DNA of 64,000 nucleotides from Calothrix membranacea FACHB-236 (GCF_014696315.1 NZ_JACJPX010000009.1:1-64000); one strand, 5' to 3'; positions 36,464 through 45,600 are shown, numbered from the stretch's first letter. Notes: generated by a model not told the origin, from the letters alone. Made by a program: numbers and translations.

Positions 36464-37468
36464 TTAACTGCCCATTCCTTTAGCCACTAACACCGTCACA
36501 TCATCCCGGTCTCGGTTAAAGTCTCGATATAAAACACCTGCAATCAGGCTGGGATGTTTTTGACTCAAGCCTGGATAGCGATCAAGCTGCCACTTACTAT
36601 CTAATCCATCAGAATGCATAATTAAAAGTCCGTTGGCATACCAGGGATAACTAAACTCTTGAATTTTGCGGATTTCATGTCCCACAGTGCCGTTGTGAGA
36701 CAGCAGATGGTGGCGTTTAGTCAAGGAAAAAATGCTGGCAGCGATGTTGCCAATGCCAGCAAAGCGGACAGACTGTTGTTCAAAGTCAATTTCAGCAATG
36801 GCGAGTGCTGCTCCTCGCGTACTTCGCAAGGCGGCGTGGGCGGCTTGGACGATCGCACCAGGAGCGCGATGATGTTCTTGAAAAATTCTGACGGCTGTTG
36901 CAGCCGCAGTGGCAGCCGCAGGCCCATGTCCTAAGCCATCGGCTACTAGCAACAAGCTGCGGCAATCATTTACTTGACATGCCCAGGTATCCCCAGAAAT
37001 GTCCTCTCCTCGTTTGGGCAAACAGATCGCCCCAATTTCTAAGGTCTTTTGGGGCAAATGGGGTGTGGAATTTGACCAGAGGTGAGCGAGGAGCGCCGTC
37101 CCTTGGTGGGGAATCGAGTAAATTTCACATAAACCAGAGAGGCGACGAATTGCGCCCAGTCCATTGCCTAAGGTTCCGGCTGTGGAAAAGCCATCTTGCA
37201 AACACTCATCCACATCAACCATTCCCCGTCCTTTATCTAGCGATAAGACTTCAATACCGATGGCTGAATTGTGTTCGATCAATCTTAGCAACAATACTCC
37301 ACCCTGACCGTGCTGGATCAGATTACTCGCAATCTCTGTCACCACAATACCAACCTTGCCCCGTTCCGTATCCTGAAAGCCGAGCCGAGTTGCTAAAGCG
37401 ATCGCTACTCGTCGGGCTTCGCCGGTCTGGCTAGATTCAGTAATCGAAATGGCAACAGATTCTAGCAT
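36464..37468 (-). CDS. Switch ATPase fused to PP2C/SpoIIE-type phosphatase (RsbX/RsbU-like)
   Basis: 334 residues from the ATG at 37468, one base after the RsbT stop (TAA-A-ATG); a start at 37555 inside rsbT is unlikely. Residues 1-135 are an RsbT-type ATPase (GIVVTEIASNLIQHG, DKGRGM, GNGLGAIRRLSG). Residues about 140-334 are a PP2C-like Ser/Thr phosphatase (GDTWACQVND, LLLVADGLGHGPAAATAA, LLIMHSDGLDSKW, DDVTVLVAKG). In Bacillus the phosphatase RsbX resets RsbR/RsbS; this would be the equivalent, with an extra ATPase domain. Confidence 0.87.
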   Translation of the reverse strand: MLESVAISITESSQTGEARRVAIALATRLGFQDTERGKVGIVVTEIASNLIQHGQGGVLLLRLIEHNSAIGIEVLSLDKGRGMVDVDECLQDGFSTAGTLGNGLGAIRRLSGLCEIYSIPHQGTALLAHLWSNSTPHLPQKTLEIGAICLPKRGEDISGDTWACQVNDCRSLLLVADGLGHGPAAATAAATAVRIFQEHHRAPGAIVQAAHAALRSTRGAALAIAEIDFEQQSVRFAGIGNIAASIFSLTKRHHLLSHNGTVGHEIRKIQEFSYPWYANGLLIMHSDGLDSKWQLDRYPGLSQKHPSLIAGVLYRDFNRDRDDVTVLVAKGMGS

Positions 37469-37469
37469 T

Positions 37470-37874
37470 TTATTTCCATCGTACAATTGTGACGCGCGTT
37501 CCTTCTCCCACCACAGACTGAATCTCAAACTCGTTGGCAAGTCGTTTGGCACCACCCAGCCCCATACCTAACCCGCTGCCTGTGGTGAACCCATCCTTCA
37601 GCGCCAGATCGATATTAGGAATTCCCGGCCCTTGATCTTCAAAGGTCAGCCTCAGTCCTCGTCGTCTTCCTTCCTGAAGCGTTTCTAGCTTTACTGTCCC
37701 ACCTCCCCCATATTCTAGGGTATTGCGGGCTAACTCACTGGCGGCGGTCACAAATTTGGTTTGGTCTACTAAGCTAAAGCCAATTTCCACGCTAAACTGG
37801 CGCACGGCTTGTCGAACTAAGACTACATCCCCAGAAGATTGAATTTTGATAGTTTCAGTCTTCTCCATCATCAT
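37470..37874 (-). CDS. rsbT: RsbT-type switch-protein serine kinase
   Basis: About 134 residues from one of three consecutive ATGs at 37868-37874; the longer frame to 37916 is less likely. The anti-sigma-type ATPase has VRQAVRQFSVEIGFSLVDQT, AASELARNTLEYGGGG (N box), EDQGPGIPN (G1) and GSGLGMGLGGAKRL (G2). RsbT phosphorylates RsbS and RsbR on the stressosome and is then released to switch on its target. Its 5' end overlaps rsbS by about 15-20 bases, so translation is coupled. Confidence 0.9.
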   Translation of the reverse strand: MMMEKTETIKIQSSGDVVLVRQAVRQFSVEIGFSLVDQTKFVTAASELARNTLEYGGGGTVKLETLQEGRRRGLRLTFEDQGPGIPNIDLALKDGFTTGSGLGMGLGGAKRLANEFEIQSVVGEGTRVTIVRWK

Positions 37875-38268
37875 CTGCACTGTATTTGGTAGCAGTGACC
37901 TGATTTGTGGTTTCATTGAGTGACAAGCGCAACAAAGCCATTCCCTTTTCTAAGTTTAGGGCAGTCCGAATGCCCATCAGCGATAGCCCCAATTCCACCA
38001 AGGTAATTGCCACAGCAGGCTGCATCCCAACGACAACTGTTTGAGCATCCAGCACTTGTGACATTCTGGCAATGTTGCCTAAAATCCTGCCAATGAAGGA
38101 ATCAACAGTGTCTAATGCAGAAATATCGATCAAGACACCGTGAGCGCGAGTTTCAGCAATGCGGTTGGTCAAGTCATCCTGTAGCGTCATGGCTAGGCGA
38201 TCGTGCATATCCACTTGGATCGTCACCAGCAGGTAGTTGCCCATTTTGAGTATGGGAATATGTTCCAT
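37855..38268 (-). CDS. rsbS: RsbS-type STAS antagonist protein
   Basis: 137 residues consisting of one STAS domain: IPILKMGNYLLVTIQVDMHD, VLIDISALDTVDSFIGR with the phosphorylatable Ser57, and VVVGMQPAVAITLVELGLSL. An AGGAGA site lies seven bases before the ATG. RsbS forms the stressosome scaffold with RsbR and holds RsbT until Ser57 is phosphorylated. A short Asp/Glu tail after the STAS domain is caused by the overlap with rsbT. Confidence 0.92.
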   Translation of the reverse strand: MEHIPILKMGNYLLVTIQVDMHDRLAMTLQDDLTNRIAETRAHGVLIDISALDTVDSFIGRILGNIARMSQVLDAQTVVVGMQPAVAITLVELGLSLMGIRTALNLEKGMALLRLSLNETTNQVTATKYSADDDGED

Positions 38269-38285
38269 TAATTTCTCCTGTCCAC

Positions 38286-39137
38286 CTATTTAGGTTGAGA
38301 GCGGGTGATTGTCACTCCCAAACGTTTTAGCGCCATTAGAAAGGCATCGGCTAAGGTTGCTTTTGTGATGACATCAGTCAAATCAATACCGAGATAAACG
38401 ATGGTTTGGGCAATTTGAGGACGAATACCGCTGATCATACAATCGGCTCCCATGAGACGGGCAGCTGTAACGGTTTTGAGCAGATGTTGAGCAGTGAGGG
38501 TATCGACGGTGGGAACTCCGGTAATGTCGATGATGGCAACTTCTGATCCAGTTTCGACAATCTTATGCAATAAAGACTCCATCATCATTTGAGTGCGGGC
38601 ACTATCCAGGGTGCCGATAATAGGTAATGCCAAAATTCCCTCCCAGAGTTTAACCACTGGAGTAGACAACTCCATCAACTCTTCCTGCTGCCGCAAAATT
38701 ATTTCTTCCCGGGTCTTCTGATATACTTCCATTGTCAGCAATCCCAGCTGATCGAGTAAGTTTGTAGCTAGCCAGATTTCTTCCCCCAACTCAATGGGAT
38801 CTTTCAATTGCTGACGCATTTGGTTGAAGAGAGGTTGCTTGAACGAAAAGACGAATGTAGCTGTTTCCGACGGTGTAAAGCCTTTTTGCGATCGCGATCG
38901 AGAAATGCTGGTCAGTATCTCCCGCACATCCTGCCAGCCCGTTGCTTGAATATTAGTCAACTTACCCTGCCCAACGGCAATCCGAAACAAGCTCAGGAAT
39001 TCCCGACACTCCTCCTTGAGCTCAGCTTCTTTAATCAAGCCTCTGCGAATATTGACAGTAGCTAACTCCTGAGTCCACTCCGACAGCAGATCTGCCTCAA
39101 ATGTTTCCAGGATATCTGGTATTTTACTTTCGCTCAT
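38286..39137 (-). CDS. rsbR: RsbR-type stressosome sensor (RsbRD-like N-domain plus STAS)
   Basis: 283 residues from the ATG at 39137 (MSESKIPDILETF); nine further codons are possible. Residues 1-150 are an all-helical RsbRD-type sensor domain, not the globin-like fold of Bacillus RsbRA. Residues about 158-283 are STAS with LPIIGTLDSART and IDITGVPTVDTLTAQHLL; the Thr/Ser at 176-179 and Thr213 sit where RsbR is phosphorylated by RsbT. It leads the rsbR-rsbS-rsbT-phosphatase operon, with 17 bases to rsbS. The sensed signal is unknown. Confidence 0.9.
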   Translation of the reverse strand: MSESKIPDILETFEADLLSEWTQELATVNIRRGLIKEAELKEECREFLSLFRIAVGQGKLTNIQATGWQDVREILTSISRSRSQKGFTPSETATFVFSFKQPLFNQMRQQLKDPIELGEEIWLATNLLDQLGLLTMEVYQKTREEIILRQQEELMELSTPVVKLWEGILALPIIGTLDSARTQMMMESLLHKIVETGSEVAIIDITGVPTVDTLTAQHLLKTVTAARLMGADCMISGIRPQIAQTIVYLGIDLTDVITKATLADAFLMALKRLGVTITRSQPK

Positions 39138-39583
39138 CGTTAGTATAAAGGCAACCGCTTTCATTAGTCCAAAATCAGTGTAGACGATTCAGACCAACGT
39201 AAAAGCTGAAGTTGGAGAGTGATTTTTTTCACAGAGATGGGCAACATCTTGCCATTGGCGATCGTGATTCTTGATTAGTTACAGAACTGCGATCAGTAAA
39301 ACAGATAAATCGTTATTTATTAACACAGCCAATGTCGTGCAAAAGTGTTGCGCGGTCGGAGCTTCCCAACCCTTACAGATAAAGATTAAAATTAGATTTT
39401 AATTTACATAATAAATATCGTAATTATAGGCGTGGTAAAATAATGATATTAACTGTAATTATCAGGTTGTAAATTTCCCGTAGATTTTGTTAACAATGGG
39501 ACTATGTACGATTAAATTTTAGCCATATAAATTTCTCCAATAAACTATATACAGCACTTTTGAAGTAAGTGAGGTACATCATG

Positions 39584-39636
39584 AGTAATGAGTAATGAGT
39601 AATGAGTAATGAGTAATGAGTAATGAGTAATGAGTA
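39584..39636. repeat. Heptanucleotide repeat array AGTAATG (about 7.5 copies)
   Basis: Seven perfect AGTAATG units run from 39584 to 39632 with a part unit after. Such short tandemly repeated heptamers are characteristic of Nostocales genomes. A complementary CTCATTACT lies 20 bases downstream, so a transcript could fold back on it. Confidence 0.85.
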
Positions 39637-39772
39637 GGAAATTTACTTATTGCTCATTACTTTTTTCACTTAGTTGCTGTACCTCATAAACATCGAATCT
39701 GCTGTAAAAATACAATATTAGCAACGAGGCTAAATACAGAAACATTGCTTTTCATTTATTAAATTTCCAGTC

Positions 39773-39812
39773 AAAAAAAATGTAGAAACACAATAAAATC
39801 CTGTTTCTACAT
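39773..39812 (-). terminator. nadA rho-independent terminator
   Basis: ATGTAGAAACA (39780-39790) pairs perfectly with TGTTTCTACAT (39802-39812); on the minus strand the hairpin is 28 bases past the nadA stop and is followed by eight T residues. Confidence 0.88.
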
Positions 39813-39839
39813 AATATAAATCTTATTAGATTAATTTAA

Positions 39840-40814
39840 CTAAACGCTCATTTCTAACATCCGCTGCATGGGACGCAAAGCTGCTAAACGTATCTCCTCA
39901 GACATGGTGATTTCAGGAGTACGATTTTTCATTGCCAAATACACTTTTTCTAAGGTGTTTAGGCGCATAAACGGACATTCATTGCAATTACAGTTATTAA
40001 TTGGTGGCGCAGGAATAAACCGCTTTTTGGGAGCTAGTTTTTGCATTTGGTGAATGATACCTGGCTCTGTAGCCACGATAAATTCCTGTGCAGGGCTGTT
40101 TTGACAATATGTTAATAATGCTGCTGTAGACCCGATATAATTAGCGTGGCGCAAAATGCTAGTTTCGCATTCTGGGTGTGCGATCGCCTCCGCTTCGGGA
40201 TGGGCAATTTTTAACTGAACAATTTTCTTTTCCGAGAAGGTTTCATGTACAATGCAACTACCGTCCCAAAGCACCATATCTCGTCCAGTTTGCTCCATGA
40301 CGTAGCGCCCCAAATTGCGATCGGGGGCAAAAATAATTGGTTGGTCTTTCGGTATTTGCTGCACAATCTTCACAGCATTGGAACTGGTGCAGATAATATC
40401 GCTCAAGGCTTTAATATCAGCAGAGCAGTTAATATAAGAAACCACTAGATGATCGGGATGGGCAGCTTTAAAGGCTGCAAACGCCTCTGCTGGACAACTA
40501 TCTGCTAAAGAACAACCAGCATTTAAGTCTGGTAGCAGTACCAATTTATCAGGATTTAGTATCTTGGCTGTTTCTGCCATGAAGTGAACACCAGCAAAGA
40601 CAATTGTATCTGCATTGGTATTAGCTGCGGCTCTGGCTAGTTGTAATGAATCCCCAATAAAGTCTGCAATATCCTGGATATCTGGCTCTTGATAGTAATG
40701 GGCTAAAATCACCGCGTTGAGTTCTTTTTTGAGACTCTCAATCGCCGCAAATAAATCCAGTGGTAGTACACCCGGATGGGTGGTTTCTCGATCAACAAGT
40801 GCAGTGTTAAACAC
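39840..40814 (-). CDS. nadA: Quinolinate synthase A
   Basis: 324 residues, GTG start at 40812-40814. NadA condenses iminoaspartate with dihydroxyacetone phosphate to quinolinate in NAD synthesis, using a 4Fe-4S cluster. Visible motifs: [20 protein letters not shown], the GDSLQLAR segment, [41 protein letters not shown] and [14 protein letters not shown]. The Cys residues of the [12 protein letters not shown] and CNCNEC segments supply the cluster ligands. It is a single-gene unit with its own terminator. Confidence 0.96.
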   Translation of the reverse strand: MFNTALVDRETTHPGVLPLDLFAAIESLKKELNAVILAHYYQEPDIQDIADFIGDSLQLARAAANTNADTIVFAGVHFMAETAKILNPDKLVLLPDLNAGCSLADSCPAEAFAAFKAAHPDHLVVSYINCSADIKALSDIICTSSNAVKIVQQIPKDQPIIFAPDRNLGRYVMEQTGRDMVLWDGSCIVHETFSEKKIVQLKIAHPEAEAIAHPECETSILRHANYIGSTAALLTYCQNSPAQEFIVATEPGIIHQMQKLAPKKRFIPAPPINNCNCNECPFMRLNTLEKVYLAMKNRTPEITMSEEIRLAALRPMQRMLEMSV

Positions 40815-41324
40815 AATTAGGGGTTACTTAAAATTGCAAGTATTTGACCAAAAAGGATGAAGTTTAAAGCTTGAAGGCTGAAAAAATTGATGTATGCCCA
40901 AAGCCACTTGATAACACTTTCTTAAATGTGGGAACTCCCTACAACACAGCGTTTTATGGTTGGAGAAATTGCATACTTCACACTTCATACTTCATACTTT
41001 ATCCTTCAGTTATGCTGTGGATTAATTATAGTAGTTTTTACCAAAAAATATAGTGGTTTTTACCAAAAATCCTAGAAGCTTTATGGAAACTCTATCCTTG
41101 GACATAGCATATTGGTATGGTTTTGGGGAAAAGGTTAAAGGTCAAGGGTTAAAGGTTTTTTCTTCCCCTTTTCCCATTCCCCTTTTTTCCCTTAACCGAC
41201 AAGTGTTGGTTTCTTTCCCATCCCCAATGCCCAATGCCCAATGCCCTATACCCAGAGTTTTGCCAATTTGTGTCCAAAATCTGCTGAGTTGCCTATCCTA
41301 AAAGTAGACGGCAAGGACAGTGGC
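40815..41324. other. Intergenic region with a 21-base direct repeat
   Basis: No gene is seen in 510 bases. TATAGTAGTTTTTACCAAAA with a final A (41027-41047) recurs at 41049-41069 with one change. ACTTCAT heptamers lie at 40980-41000, GGTCAAGGGTTAAAGG repeats around 41130-41156, and CCAATGC heptamers (41225-41246) just before the metallophosphoesterase leader. Confidence 0.55.
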
Positions 41325-42254
41325 ATGACCAGTGAGATAACAGAATCAACAAACCTGAAAATAGCTGTAGTTGGCGACGTTCACGACCAATGGGAAGAAG
41401 AAGATGGTATTGCACTCAAGCATTTGGGTGTAGACTTAGTGCTGTTTGTGGGGGATTTTGGCAATGAGTCGGTGGAAGTGGTAAGAGCGATCGCTTCTGT
41501 TGATATTCCCAAAGCCGCCGTAATGGGCAACCACGATGCATGGTACACTGCCACAGAATGGGGACGGAAAAAATGTCCCTACGATCGCACTAAGGAAGAC
41601 TGGGTACAAGAACAACTCGATTTATTAGGTTCCGCCCATGTCGGTTATAGTAAGCTAGATTTTCCCCAATGGAATTTAACAGTAGTTGGAGGTCGTCCTT
41701 TTAGTTGGGGTGGGCCAGAGTGGAGATTTGCTGACATCTGCAGAGAACGTTATGGTGTCAACGATTTTGAAGAATCAGCAGATAAAATTATGGCTGCGGT
41801 CAAAAGTGCTGCCTACGATACGATTATTTTTCTTGGGCACAATGGGCCGAGTGGATTAGGCGATCGCCCCGAAGACCCCTGTGGTAAAGACTGGCTCCCT
41901 ATCGGCGGCGATTTTGGCGATCCAGATTTTGGCGAAGCGATTTCCCAGGCTCTCAACGCTGGTAAAACCGTTCCTCTGGTGACATTTGGACATATGCACC
42001 ATAGCCTACGACACACGAAAAAAGAGCTACGCAAGCCACTGCTGAAAAGCCCAGAAGGGATATTTTACTTGAATGCGGCTAGCGTACCCAGGATAGTAGA
42101 AATTCAAGGACACAAGCGGCGTAATTTTTCCCTAGTCTCCCTAGAGGCGGGTGTAGTGTCGCAAATCTCCCTAGTTTGGGTAGGCAATGATTACCAGATA
42201 GTCTCAGAAGAAATTTTTTACGAGCGATCGCGTCCAGTAGTGCAATCTGTGTAG
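41325..42254 (+). CDS. Calcineurin-like metallophosphoesterase (TIGR04168-type)
   Basis: 309 residues from the ATG at 41325 with AAGGA nine bases upstream; an ATG at 41241 would add 28 residues coded by repeats. Motifs in order: GDVHDQW, FVGDFGNES, VMGNHDAWY, LGHNGPSG and VTFGHMHHSL, the five blocks of dinuclear metallophosphoesterases. The protein resembles a cyanobacterial/plant family; its substrate is not known. It stands alone upstream of tRNA-Ser. Confidence 0.85.
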   Translation: MTSEITESTNLKIAVVGDVHDQWEEEDGIALKHLGVDLVLFVGDFGNESVEVVRAIASVDIPKAAVMGNHDAWYTATEWGRKKCPYDRTKEDWVQEQLDLLGSAHVGYSKLDFPQWNLTVVGGRPFSWGGPEWRFADICRERYGVNDFEESADKIMAAVKSAAYDTIIFLGHNGPSGLGDRPEDPCGKDWLPIGGDFGDPDFGEAISQALNAGKTVPLVTFGHMHHSLRHTKKELRKPLLKSPEGIFYLNAASVPRIVEIQGHKRRNFSLVSLEAGVVSQISLVWVGNDYQIVSEEIFYERSRPVVQSV

Positions 42255-42337
42255 ATGATGAGATATAGTATTATCTGTCAGCTTTTGTGCTATTATTGCA
42301 AAGGCTTTGCACCAGCAAAAAAGCTAGACAGTTTACT

Positions 42338-42422
42338 GGAGAGGTGGCAGAGTGGTCGATTGCGTCCGACTTGAAATCGGATGAAGTGAAAGCTTCCGGG
42401 AGTTCGAATCTCCCCCTCTCCG
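42338..42422 (+). tRNA. tRNA-Ser(UGA)
   Basis: 85 bases. Acceptor stem GGAGAGG / CCTCTCC, D arm GGCAGAGTGGTCGATTGC, anticodon stem TCCGA-CTTGAAA-TCGGA giving anticodon TGA, a long variable arm (type II tRNA) and T arm GGGAG-TTCGAAT-CTCCC. The discriminator base is G, right for serine. CCA is not encoded. The accessory region begins just downstream. Confidence 0.96.
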
Positions 42423-42532
42423 TTGGAAAACTAAAAAGCAATTGTACAATTTAGCCAACAAAGTCGTTGGTTAGTAACTCCATAGAACAAAATATTACAC
42501 AAACAATTTTCTTGTTAGTTTTACTATCACTT

Positions 42533-43276
42533 TTACTGAATTCTTATTTGACGGCACCAATCTCTAAAAGAAATAATTATTCTTTGAAAATCATCTTCAG
42601 AGTAGATTACTCCATTATGAGCAATAATATTTCTTAAACTTTCTAACTCTTGAAATCTATTGTCTATAAATTTTATAGTACCAATATACGGTAAAAATAT
42701 TGTTTCATTCTTTCTTATAAGTGTGGCTAAGTCTCCCCAGTCAATATAATACAATGGTGAATTATTACTGCGCGGAGAAAGCCACTTATTTGTTTCCTCT
42801 TGCTTCTTTCGCTTTGTTATCTTCGTATTCATTTCTGAATTTCCTACTTTCTCCCACCAATTATCTCCATATTCTTTGAAATATACTTGTTCAATAAAAC
42901 GACGCACCGAATTTTCATAGCAATGAAGCATTACATATAAATTAGACATTTTATATGCATTTGAAATATCTTCCTGATTAAGATAAGGTGTGTCAATAAG
43001 TTCAGAATTCCCTAGTTTATGAAGAATACTAAGGAGTGTAGCTTTGGCAATAGACATTACCAAAACTAAAGAGCTATCATCTGAAAAACGAATACCGATT
43101 AATGCTTGATTCCAGATATTTAACTCATCATTCATATTAGTACTATCAAATATTTTGCTAACACTTATTAGCCAATTGGAAAAATGTTTAAAAATAACCT
43201 CTGGAGGCTCGTAAAACCTCTCCATAACAGAAAGTCCTTCCAATAATGCTTCTATAGTTTCAGTTTTAGTATTCAT
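42533..43276 (-). CDS. Swt1-type HEPN-domain protein, probable RNase effector
   Basis: 247 residues, AT-rich. The N-terminal 110 residues are helical with no known fold. From about 112 the sequence (NLYVMLHCYENSVRRFIEQV, then GDNWWEKV, SPLYYIDWGDLATLI and LESLRNIIAHNG) matches the Swt1-type HEPN domain. The HEPN catalytic motif R-x4-H is present as Arg215-NIIA-His220. Such domains are common RNA-cutting effectors in abortive-infection and toxin systems. The gene is last in a minus-strand run after the ZorA/ZorB-like pair, 173 bases from it, so shared function is likely but not proved. Confidence 0.72.
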   Translation of the reverse strand: MNTKTETIEALLEGLSVMERFYEPPEVIFKHFSNWLISVSKIFDSTNMNDELNIWNQALIGIRFSDDSSLVLVMSIAKATLLSILHKLGNSELIDTPYLNQEDISNAYKMSNLYVMLHCYENSVRRFIEQVYFKEYGDNWWEKVGNSEMNTKITKRKKQEETNKWLSPRSNNSPLYYIDWGDLATLIRKNETIFLPYIGTIKFIDNRFQELESLRNIIAHNGVIYSEDDFQRIIISFRDWCRQIRIQ

Positions 43277-43449
43277 AAAATAAATAATTATTTTCAGACT
43301 AGATATTTGAAGACAACCTAATTATTTAATCTAATTGATATACCTTTCTACTATTTAAGAAAAAACATCAATGAGCTATTCGCTTATTCTATGTTAGAAA
43401 ATTCCAATTTGCAGTGGAATAAGGCAATCTTTGCAAGAAATTATAGGTA

Positions 43450-44166
43450 TTAGCGGTTATTACCTGGGGTTTTATACTGTCCCAACTGAGCGAAACGAAT
43501 TTCAATCCGCCGACGTTTGGGATTATCACTTCTATCTGGTGGCGCAAATCCTTGATCATCTGGTAGCAGTAATTGTGCCGCAGAATAGGCTCTAAATTTC
43601 AGCCGTTTGAAAAGTCCAGATTTTCTTTGACGTTGCACATTTTGCAGTTCTTTCACTACTGCTAAGGCTCTCATTAAACCTAAATCAGCATTAGAACCTG
43701 GACAAAGAATAGAAACATTTTTATTACGAGTAGCGACTTCTTCTAATTTTGTATCTAAATTACCGCCGTTGCGATCGCTACAATTTAAAGAACCTACTTC
43801 TTCCCCATCTGTATGCCCAATAACTTCAATAACATCTACTTTTTTATTACTATTTTCAATTTGCTTAATATTATTTTCAATTTCTTTTAAAATAATGCCA
43901 TTTTGATTAATATCTTTTTTCAAATTCCGTGGTAAAACTGCGCTTCCTGACGTAAATTCATATTTTTCTGCTGGTAGTTCTATGATTGTTGGTTTCTCAT
44001 CATCACCAGTAGATATCCGAGAATCATTTATACTCTTTGAGTTTCTCGCTATCACTAATAATAATAGCAAGGTGATGATCATAAAAGCATTAGACATTAA
44101 ATCTGTAAAAGAAGTCCAGATACTAAAGGTGTCATTTATCGGTAAACTTCTTGTTCTTCTCCGCAT
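43450..44166 (-). CDS. MotB/ZorB-like protein with OmpA peptidoglycan-binding domain
   Basis: 238 residues. A basic start (MRRRTRSLP) is followed by one transmembrane helix with the stator-type motif FTDLMSNAFMIITLLLLLV; Asp22 is where MotB and ZorB have the ion-carrying Asp. The periplasmic part (about 60-235) is OmpA-like: an EYKFTSGSAVL-like YEFTSGSAVLP start, VIEVIGHTDGEE, and a Cys pair (SLNCSDRN, ILCPGSNAD). The terminal PKRRRIEIRF is the usual OmpA end. It is 21 bases downstream of the MotA-like gene. Together they should form a proton- or sodium-driven complex clamped to peptidoglycan. Confidence 0.85.
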   Translation of the reverse strand: MRRRTRSLPINDTFSIWTSFTDLMSNAFMIITLLLLLVIARNSKSINDSRISTGDDEKPTIIELPAEKYEFTSGSAVLPRNLKKDINQNGIILKEIENNIKQIENSNKKVDVIEVIGHTDGEEVGSLNCSDRNGGNLDTKLEEVATRNKNVSILCPGSNADLGLMRALAVVKELQNVQRQRKSGLFKRLKFRAYSAAQLLLPDDQGFAPPDRSDNPKRRRIEIRFAQLGQYKTPGNNR

Positions 44167-44187
44167 ATTTAAATTTCTCCATTGAGG

Positions 44188-45600
44188 CTAAAATTTAGAT
44201 TTCTGTAACTGTGCTAATGCTGACAATAAATCAGAAAAATTATTTTGGATTTGCCTCATGGTTTGAGCATTGCTATCGATACTCTCAGCTATATTCTGCA
44301 ATTGATTAATTTGGTTACCTAATAGTGATGCATTTTGATTTAATACTGATACTACCTGACCGATATTAGTATTAGAAGATTGTGTAGTATTTTCAATAAC
44401 TCCAAGTAAATTCTGCAATCTATTATTGTGGTTACCTACTTGTCCTGTGTGCTGCGTTAAAGATGCTGTTAGCTGGGATATATTATTATTGAAAGTTTGG
44501 CTAGTTGCTGACAGTGTATTAGCATTTTGCAGCAGGCGATCGCTTACATGATTGAGGCTTTGTTGATTAGTTTGAATTAAGCTTTGGGTCTGTGAAGAAT
44601 TATTTACCAAAGCATTACCAATATCTGCCAATTTATCTGCATAAATTTCTAATTTATCTATTGCATTGTCAAAAGATTTTGTCGAATTCTGTAGAGAGGA
44701 TGTGATATCAGAAAAAGTTGTAGTTAATCTTGCTAAGTTGTTAGTCGCATTAGTTAAAACATTAGCGCCTGTTTGCATCGACTGCGAAGATTGATTCGCG
44801 ACAACCTGAAAATTATTCGCAGATGTATTGAGTGTGTTAGAAGCTGCTGTGACAGCATTTTGAAAATCTTGAGTATTTTTTGGTAGAGTTGTGACAAATC
44901 CACTTAAGCTTTTGGCATAATTATCTATAGTCTTAATCAGTACATCTATCTGTTCTGCTACTGTTGGCTGATTTTGAGAGATAAAATAATCATTATCAAG
45001 AAAATCTTCTAAAGAAATCAGAAGTTTATCTTTTTCTAAATCTAAATCATAGGTGGGATGAAACTTCGTCAGGAAGACACTTCCAGCTAAAGCAGCTAGG
45101 CTACTAACGAATGCGATCGCCATTGAGCCAATAATATCTGGTAAGGCTTTTTGTAATTGCAATTCACCACCAGTATTTCTACTAATTAAGAATAAATTCA
45201 TGGTAATACCCAAGAATGTCCCCAATAAGCCAATGGCTAAAAGGGAGTTGGGAAGTAATTGATAAGAGCGTTTATGTCTCTCCCAAATTTTTAATTCTTG
45301 ATTTTCGCTACATCTTTTTTCAATTAAAGCGATTTTATTAATTCTCTCGTATTGATTGCGGTTAATACCTTGAACTTTCTGGACAAGTTCAGACCGAAGT
45401 TTTTGTTCGATTATACCTACTTGTTGAAGTAAAGCATTTTTCAGACGAATCCCATCAATAGTAGATTTGACAGTTAATCCTAAAAAGGCTAGCACTATTA
45501 AAAAGGGAAACCAAGGAATAAACGATGGCGTAATTAAATAAAGTAATAGCAATACAAAACAAATTATAAATACACCATAGCGCAGTGATAGTTGTTTCAT
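44188..45600 (-). CDS. MotA/ExbB/ZorA-like channel protein with long cytoplasmic tail
   Basis: 470 residues. Two transmembrane helices at about 8-28 and 30-46, a cytoplasmic loop, then helices at 115-139 and 154-178 containing LLGTFLGITMNL and PDIIGSMAIAFVSSLAALAG, the signature of MotA/TolQ/ExbB channels. Residues about 185-470 form a long Asn/Ser/Gln-rich heptad tail (repeated TLNTSANNFQ- and NQNASLLGNQI-like words), predicted coiled coil. A channel plus a long helical tail is the ZorA design, in which the tail is thought to pass a signal from the cell wall to a cytoplasmic effector. No ZorC, ZorD or ZorE homologue is present. Confidence 0.83.
   Translation of the reverse strand: MKQLSLRYGVFIICFVLLLLYLITPSFIPWFPFLIVLAFLGLTVKSTIDGIRLKNALLQQVGIIEQKLRSELVQKVQGINRNQYERINKIALIEKRCSENQELKIWERHKRSYQLLPNSLLAIGLLGTFLGITMNLFLISRNTGGELQLQKALPDIIGSMAIAFVSSLAALAGSVFLTKFHPTYDLDLEKDKLLISLEDFLDNDYFISQNQPTVAEQIDVLIKTIDNYAKSLSGFVTTLPKNTQDFQNAVTAASNTLNTSANNFQVVANQSSQSMQTGANVLTNATNNLARLTTTFSDITSSLQNSTKSFDNAIDKLEIYADKLADIGNALVNNSSQTQSLIQTNQQSLNHVSDRLLQNANTLSATSQTFNNNISQLTASLTQHTGQVGNHNNRLQNLLGVIENTTQSSNTNIGQVVSVLNQNASLLGNQINQLQNIAESIDSNAQTMRQIQNNFSDLLSALAQLQKSKF

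Larger units (their letters stand above)
39138..39839. other. Spacer upstream of the stressosome operon
   Basis: No gene seen in 700 bases. It contains the nadA terminator, a heptamer array (39584-39636), and an inverted pair GAGGTAC (39571-39577) / GTACCTC (about 39680) enclosing that array and a CTCATTAC complement near 39654. The promoter of rsbR must lie in the right-hand AT-rich part. Confidence 0.55.

Noticed and set aside
36898-37434. 178-codon frame antisense to the phosphatase and rsbT region
   Set aside because: Antisense shadow of a well-supported coding gene in a GC-richer stretch.
37469-37555. Upstream ATG start for the phosphatase inside rsbT
   Set aside because: The ATG one base after the rsbT stop gives a normal domain start; the extension reads rsbT in another frame.
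42338-42422. Use of tRNA-Ser as a proven attachment site
   Set aside because: No repeated tRNA 3' end and no integrase lie in the window, so only an inference of an island is kept.
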